DNA from: Bacteroidales bacterium
GTDB lineage: Bacteria; Bacteroidota; Bacteroidia; Bacteroidales; SMBSF77
NCBI GenBank assembly: GCA_021106655.1
Contig: JAIOTT010000293.1
Coordinates: 1-8,396 of the forward strand
Length of the DNA: 8,396 nucleotides
Direction: 5' to 3'
Shown: piece by piece, positions 4,887-8,396 of the stretch
How positions within the stretch are numbered: the stretch's first letter is position 1
How the letters are laid out: each line of letters starts with the position of its first letter
The notes under the pieces: model-generated
What the model was told of the DNA's origin: nothing
Seen by the model: the letters and a program-made list of their open reading frames with translations, nothing else
The model's database searches: none
Position numbers and translations under genes: made by a program

Positions 4887-5984
4887 CAGGCTGGCTTTTT
4901 CAGCAAATAATTCTTCAAGTTTGTTTTTTAAGCTTTTACTATTTAATTTACGTCCGATAATTATTCCATCTTCGCCAATCAGAACATTATCAGGTATACT
5001 ATTAATTCCATAAATTAAAACTGCTTCATTTTCACTACCCAATAAGTCACTAACGTTTTCCCAAATTAAATTATCTTTTTCAATTGCTTTTATCCAACTG
5101 TCTCTATCTTGGTCTTTTGAAACACCAATTATCTCAAAGCCTTTATTTTTATATAGTTCATATACTCTAACAAGACCTGGGTTAGCCTTTCTGCAAGGTC
5201 CACACCAGGAAGCCCAAAATTCTACAAGTATATATTTCCCTTTAATGTCAGAGAGCTTGATTTTTTTACCTTGTACATTTTCTTGTTCGAAGTCCACATA
5301 TCTCTCTCCAATTTGTGGATTTTTACTTAATTCTATAAAACGAGCTATTGATTTACCATAATCTGACTCCTGTCTTTCTTTACTCATTGATAAAAATAAC
5401 TCATTAGTTAATTCTTTTCCCCAACGTGTTTTATAAATCTTCAATATGTGCGCACTTACCAATGAATTTGGGAACTCTTTGATGAAGTTTTTGGAGATTT
5501 TATTTTCTTTTTCTCGTATTTCGTTAGAAACAATAAGGATAGAATCGTAATAGGATTTTTCTAAGCTTCTGTCTCGTAATAAAGGAATTAGGCTATCATG
5601 CATATCTCTTAGAGGTTTAATTCTGCTCCAAAGTATGTCCTCATCTTTTTGAGTTTCTGAACCTGTGATTTTACTCTCTTTAAAATTCCCTTTCTCTCCT
5701 ATGACACCAATTTTATTGTTTTCTAAGCAAAAAGAGCTATAATCTCTTGAGTTTTTGAGATGCGAATAAACGTTTGTTGGTTTTTCTACATTTCCAATGA
5801 ATTGAAATTTTTCGCTGATAACAAGCGAAGTGTCAATATTCTTATTGTTAGCTGAAAGATATATCACTGTGCTGTCGGGAACATTCTTTATAATTCCGTT
5901 AATTTCATAACCATGCAATTTCTTGTCATTTTGACAAGAGGTTAATATTGCTAATGTTAAAATAATAAGTTTGATTATTTTCAT
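4884..5984 (-). CDS. TlpA-like thioredoxin-fold lipoprotein with DUF4369-type N-terminus
   Basis: A 366-residue envelope thiol-disulfide oxidoreductase. Residues 1-16 form a signal peptide ending in the lipobox LTSC, giving lipidated Cys17, so it should be membrane-anchored in the periplasm. Residues about 25-110 look like the beta-rich DUF4369 domain that precedes thioredoxin domains in Bacteroidota. A charged, likely helical linker covers about 112-225. The TlpA/AhpC-TSA thioredoxin domain (about 228-360) contains ILVEFWASWCGPC with the redox pair Cys261 and Cys264, and a cis-Pro candidate at Pro331 in SIPDNVLI. Such proteins reduce or isomerise disulfides on exported proteins; the client is unknown. 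The ATG at 5984 has an A-rich leader without a Shine-Dalgarno, and I see no clear promoter. It lies 117 bp downstream of the MFS gene on the same strand, so readthrough from that gene is possible. Confidence 0.9.
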   Translation of the reverse strand: MKIIKLIILTLAILTSCQNDKKLHGYEINGIIKNVPDSTVIYLSANNKNIDTSLVISEKFQFIGNVEKPTNVYSHLKNSRDYSSFCLENNKIGVIGEKGNFKESKITGSETQKDEDILWSRIKPLRDMHDSLIPLLRDRSLEKSYYDSILIVSNEIREKENKISKNFIKEFPNSLVSAHILKIYKTRWGKELTNELFLSMSKERQESDYGKSIARFIELSKNPQIGERYVDFEQENVQGKKIKLSDIKGKYILVEFWASWCGPCRKANPGLVRVYELYKNKGFEIIGVSKDQDRDSWIKAIEKDNLIWENVSDLLGSENEAVLIYGINSIPDNVLIGEDGIIIGRKLNSKSLKNKLEELFAEKASL

Positions 5985-6042
5985 AATTTTTGTTTTAGGT
6001 TGCCTGTAACACTTTTATATCTAATACCAGTATTCCATTATC

Positions 6043-6106
6043 ACATGTCTCATAATCTCTACGTCTCTCAGTCTCTTTGCATACCTGTATATCTGTATAC
6101 CTCACT
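6043..6106 (-). repeat. 8-bp-periodic tract overlapping the MFS gene's stop
   Basis: Eight consecutive octamers on the + strand from 6043 share the pattern NNNNGTMT, for example ACATGTCT, CTACGTCT, CTCAGTCT, ACCTGTAT and ATCTGTAT. Units near 6080-6103 fit the same TAYAYCTK consensus as the tract at 4839-4886. The TGA stop (6102-6104) of the minus-strand MFS gene lies in the last unit, so the array again begins at the stop and occupies the 3' untranslated region. It does not form a canonical terminator. Confidence 0.65.
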
Positions 6107-7376
6107 CCCTCCTGTACGACCATATCATTATAACAATTGCAAGCAGCAAAGCCCCGATCGCAATAAGAAAAGTTCCGGTATATCCCATCATTTCATAAAA
6201 AAGTACTCCAAGAAGAGGAGCGAACATCGCCCTTACTCCGGTTAAAGAAAGATGTACTGATTGGTATGATCCCGCTTCTTCAGGCTTACAATAATAAGCT
6301 GAACCAATATTCCAAAGTAATGACATTGTTGCAGCAAATAGTGCATTAAAAAGAATATAGAATAATAAAAGGTAGTATATTTTGATACCATAGATCTCCG
6401 TGTGAAAGGGAAAGTACTGTGTAAGCATTATAAAGAAAATATGAAGAGCGATGGATATATATGTTATCACGGCAAACTTCCTGGGATCAATTCTTCCTAT
6501 TAACCTTCCAAAAAAAGGTAAAATAATAATGGCAATAACATAGTAGGAGTTTTTATAAAAAGCTACACTGGAATAATTCAGATGCAAAGTTCTTTCGAAA
6601 AATATCGTTATAACCGTAATAGATACCATAAAGGCAAAACCATACAACATAAAGCCGGCTTCAAAATGCCGGTAAGCTTTATTTGTTTTAATAATGGAAA
6701 ACAGGTTAAGTGCAGATTCCTTGATCGATGTTAGTATATTTTTACTTTCATTATTTGTGAGCTCTTCCTGATGTTGTATATTGGATAAAGTAAAAATGGA
6801 AATTATGCTCAATAAAGCCATAATTGGGAAAATATAAACATAAGCATAATTGTCATAATCCATCAGTAGTCCATATAAAAATGTTACAATGATCATTACT
6901 ATTTTGTTTGCTGAAGTAGCCCAGCTATATAATTTCCCGAAATTATGATGTCGGTAATTATTCTTTAGAAAAAAATTAATTGTTGGGAAAATAACAGGCG
7001 AGGCAAAATAATAGATAAGAAAAATAAGCAGGAAAATGTAATGATATATTGTATCTCCTGACATGGCTTCTTCACTTCGGGGAAACAAGATCAGGGAAAA
7101 AAGAGGAATTCTTGTAATAAGGGCAGTTATGCGTAAAAGTTTCTTCCTGTTCTTGATTTTTTTTAGAAATTCATTAAAAAAGATGAGAAATACAAACACC
7201 ACAACACTGAATTGAAACAGAAATCCAAGCTGATAGTCAGATCCTGTGAGGCTTTTTATGAAAACAAATTCATTAAGAGCAAGAATGCCTAATACTATCC
7301 CGTCAAAAATGGAATATATCAAATGTAAGTTGAACGTTTTCTGCTCGACCTTCGTTAAAAAATTCAGTTTAAACAT
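6102..7376 (-). CDS. MFS-type membrane transporter, 12 TM
   Basis: A 424-residue inner-membrane permease with the 6+6 helix layout of the major facilitator superfamily. Approximate helices are at 18-38, 47-69, 80-98, 109-131, 150-172, 177-198, then a hydrophilic central loop (199-235), and 238-260, 271-293, 299-319, 333-357, 374-394 and 400-421. Basic residues after helix 2 (KKIKNRKK, 72-79) and the equivalent loop GRLIGRIDPRK (290-300) in the second half fit MFS cytoplasmic loops. The substrate cannot be inferred; neither neighbour is a catabolic or resistance gene that would point to one. The ATG at 7376 is preceded by a Bacteroidota -7 box at 7403-7410. The gene follows the PspC-family gene on the same strand but is separated by an intrinsic terminator, so it is probably its own unit. 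Family assignment is from topology and overall resemblance; I do not recognise a named transporter. Confidence 0.82.
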   Translation of the reverse strand: MFKLNFLTKVEQKTFNLHLIYSIFDGIVLGILALNEFVFIKSLTGSDYQLGFLFQFSVVVFVFLIFFNEFLKKIKNRKKLLRITALITRIPLFSLILFPRSEEAMSGDTIYHYIFLLIFLIYYFASPVIFPTINFFLKNNYRHHNFGKLYSWATSANKIVMIIVTFLYGLLMDYDNYAYVYIFPIMALLSIISIFTLSNIQHQEELTNNESKNILTSIKESALNLFSIIKTNKAYRHFEAGFMLYGFAFMVSITVITIFFERTLHLNYSSVAFYKNSYYVIAIIILPFFGRLIGRIDPRKFAVITYISIALHIFFIMLTQYFPFHTEIYGIKIYYLLLFYILFNALFAATMSLLWNIGSAYYCKPEEAGSYQSVHLSLTGVRAMFAPLLGVLFYEMMGYTGTFLIAIGALLLAIVIMIWSYRRE

Positions 7377-7402
7377 GTTGAATGCTTGTGGTAAAAGGCC
7401 AG

Positions 7403-7410
7403 CAAAGGTA
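7403..7410 (-). promoter_or_regulatory. Candidate -7 promoter box of the MFS gene
   Basis: On the minus strand this reads TACCTTTG, an exact match to the Bacteroidota TAnnTTTG element. Initiation would fall about 20 nt upstream of the ATG at 7376. No TTTG is visible at the expected -33 position, where the sequence is AT-rich, so the promoter is only half supported. Confidence 0.5.
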
Positions 7411-7424
7411 TTAATTTATTAATA

Positions 7425-7450
7425 ACCTTACGAGTGCCCCCCCCTAAGGT
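7425..7450. repeat. 6-bp inverted repeat enclosing a C8/G8 homopolymer
   Basis: ACCTTA (7425-7430) and TAAGGT (7445-7450) flank a 14-nt loop containing eight consecutive C residues (7437-7444), which are G8 on the strand transcribed toward the MFS gene. It lies between the PspC-family terminator and the MFS -7 box. In an AT-rich sequence, an 8-bp G/C run is conspicuous. Confidence 0.6.
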
Positions 7451-7453
7451 CAT

Positions 7454-7488
7454 AAAAAAAACCCTGATCAATTTTGACCAGGGTTTTT
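7454..7488 (-). terminator. Intrinsic terminator after the PspC-family gene
   Basis: On the minus strand a 10-bp stem forms from ACCCTGGTCA (7484-7475) and TGATCAGGGT (7470-7461), with one G-T wobble and a 4-nt loop. A run of T residues (complement of A7454-7460) follows. It begins about 20 nt after the stop at 7507. On the + strand the stem has one mismatch and a shorter T run (7484-7488), so weak bidirectional activity is possible, but no + strand gene needs it. Confidence 0.85.
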
Positions 7489-7506
7489 CAGGCAGAAACT
7501 ATTGTG

Positions 7507-8396
7507 CTAAAAGATATTCGAACAGCACGTACTGAGATGAATGCCGGAGATCTTCCTGATCTTTCTGGATTTAGATGGTGAGATACGGATAGTCTTAGTA
7601 TGAGTAATTTTTTCAATCCTTTCATTTGACAATTCCCAGCTCTTTCCGGAGCTGTGATAAATGTATTCATTATTAAAATTATAATCAAAAAACATTGAAG
7701 CATCTTCGCCTAGTTTAACTTTTTTACCTTCAGGAACTTTAATAATTATTTTAGTGTTCTGACTTCTCCAAAGTTCGTTTTCCGGGAGTGTAAAATATGG
7801 ATTCAGGATGAGAGTTGAGTCATCCTGGCTGAAATTGTATATAATATTTTCCGACCTTAACTTTGCTGATTTATGATCAATACCCCGGGCAATATTATAT
7901 AGACTTAAGTGAAAACTGTCAGTGTCGCTCTTGATGAACTTTAATTTTGGGATTCCTATAAACTGATTTTTATATGATAACATATTCCATCTTCCAAACA
8001 TAAGATTATTCCCGTACTCAATAAATTCATCTGTTCCATGGTCCTGTTTTATTTTAATATATAATGTATTCCCTGTTGGTTGATTTAAGCTGAAATTTTC
8101 TTTGGTAATCACCCTGTGACTAAAACTTCTTGCAAGGTGAGTCCCAATTACAATGCAGATTATTAATCCTGCAATCCATAAGGCAAGAGCGGGTATCCCG
8201 ACAAATCTGGATTTAAATTTAAAATTGAATATAAGTTTTAAACCTGCGTATATGAGCATTAATATTGGTATTGCTGTAAGCAGTATCATGCCAATAATTG
8301 CAAGCACCATTACATTGCCATTTGCAAATATTGATTTTAGAAACATAGTTATCGACAAACTCGAAATCCCTATTGGGGAGATATGAACAAAATTGT
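7507..8396 (-). CDS. PspC-family membrane protein, C-terminal part (N-terminus outside window)
   Basis: The frame is open to the right edge, so the TTG at 8358 is an internal codon and the visible 295 residues are the C-terminal part of a longer protein. It shows two TM helices (about bases 8313-8238 and 8211-8127: VMVLAIIGMILLTAIPIL and FVGIPALALWIAGLIICI), separated by a short basic loop (FNFKFKSR). A soluble beta-rich domain follows. The stretch TKIIIKVPEGKKVKLGED and the later Trp-containing GKSWEL resemble, from memory, the C-terminal domain of large Bacteroidota PspC-domain proteins, whose PspC segment would lie outside the window. Those proteins are linked to envelope stress, often beside a PadR-like regulator, which is not visible here. 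The last 30 residues after GKSWEL are basic and Ser-rich, unlike the usual short ending. An intrinsic terminator follows. The assignment is tentative; a generic two-TM envelope protein is the alternative. Confidence 0.6.
   Translation of the reverse strand, partial: NFVHISPIGISSLSITMFLKSIFANGNVMVLAIIGMILLTAIPILMLIYAGLKLIFNFKFKSRFVGIPALALWIAGLIICIVIGTHLARSFSHRVITKENFSLNQPTGNTLYIKIKQDHGTDEFIEYGNNLMFGRWNMLSYKNQFIGIPKLKFIKSDTDSFHLSLYNIARGIDHKSAKLRSENIIYNFSQDDSTLILNPYFTLPENELWRSQNTKIIIKVPEGKKVKLGEDASMFFDYNFNNEYIYHSSGKSWELSNERIEKITHTKTIRISPSKSRKIRKISGIHLSTCCSNIF

Noticed and set aside
6000..6245. Plus-strand open frame of 81 codons across the octamer tract and the MFS gene 3' end
   Set aside because: Half of it is the 8-bp-periodic repeat and half is antisense to the MFS coding region; the Tyr/Ser/Pro-rich product has no recognisable feature.
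7488..7703. Minus-strand 71-codon frame overlapping the end of the PspC-family gene
   Set aside because: It is out of frame within the longer gene and its end runs into the terminator stem. It was considered as a frameshifted C-terminus, but the main frame already carries the conserved Trp segment.
8153..8386. Plus-strand open frame of 77 codons antisense to the PspC-family TM region
   Set aside because: Hydrophobic composition is expected from the complement of TM codons; no start context or domain supports it.

Overview
The window looks like a chromosomal segment of an AT-rich, largely anaerobic member of the Bacteroidota (Bacteroidales-like). The evidence is the protein sequences themselves: a four-subunit 2-oxoacid:ferredoxin oxidoreductase, a DUF4369/TlpA-type lipoprotein and a Bacteroidetes-style PspC-family C-terminus. 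Most starts lack a Shine-Dalgarno and are preceded by A/T-rich leaders, and there are matches to the Bacteroidota TAnnTTTG promoter element. No rRNA, tRNA, CRISPR, transposase or phage gene is visible.

Layout, left half (+ strand): the 3' two thirds of a PLP-dependent class I/II aminotransferase (2-730, cut by the window edge). After a promoter-containing gap comes a four-gene cluster for a 2-oxoacid:ferredoxin oxidoreductase in the order ferredoxin (933-1160), alpha (1270-2352), TPP-binding beta (2356-3144) and gamma (3170-3724). A clear intrinsic terminator at 3749-3782 closes it. Next is a six-TM voltage-gated-type K+ channel with a C-terminal zinc ribbon (3826-4656).

Layout, right half (- strand): a TlpA-like thioredoxin lipoprotein (4884-5984), a 12-TM MFS permease (6102-7376), and the C-terminal 295 residues of a PspC-family membrane protein (7507-8396, cut by the window edge). 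An intrinsic terminator (7461-7488) separates the last two.

How the genes fit together: the aminotransferase could supply 2-oxoacids that the oxidoreductase converts to acyl-CoA, CO2 and reduced ferredoxin, which is the usual logic of anaerobic amino-acid or branched TCA metabolism. This link is inferred from adjacency only. The channel, thioredoxin lipoprotein, MFS permease and PspC-like protein are envelope proteins with no obvious shared pathway.

The least explained sequence is non-coding. The convergent gap 4657-4883 is a mosaic of several different short tandem repeats (10-, 7- and 8-bp periods plus an inverted AATTAC/GTAATT cluster). A second, related 8-bp-periodic tract lies at 6043-6106, and both octamer tracts abut or overlap the stop codon of a minus-strand gene. 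I do not see a clear novel multi-gene system in this window; the coding content is mostly ordinary housekeeping.
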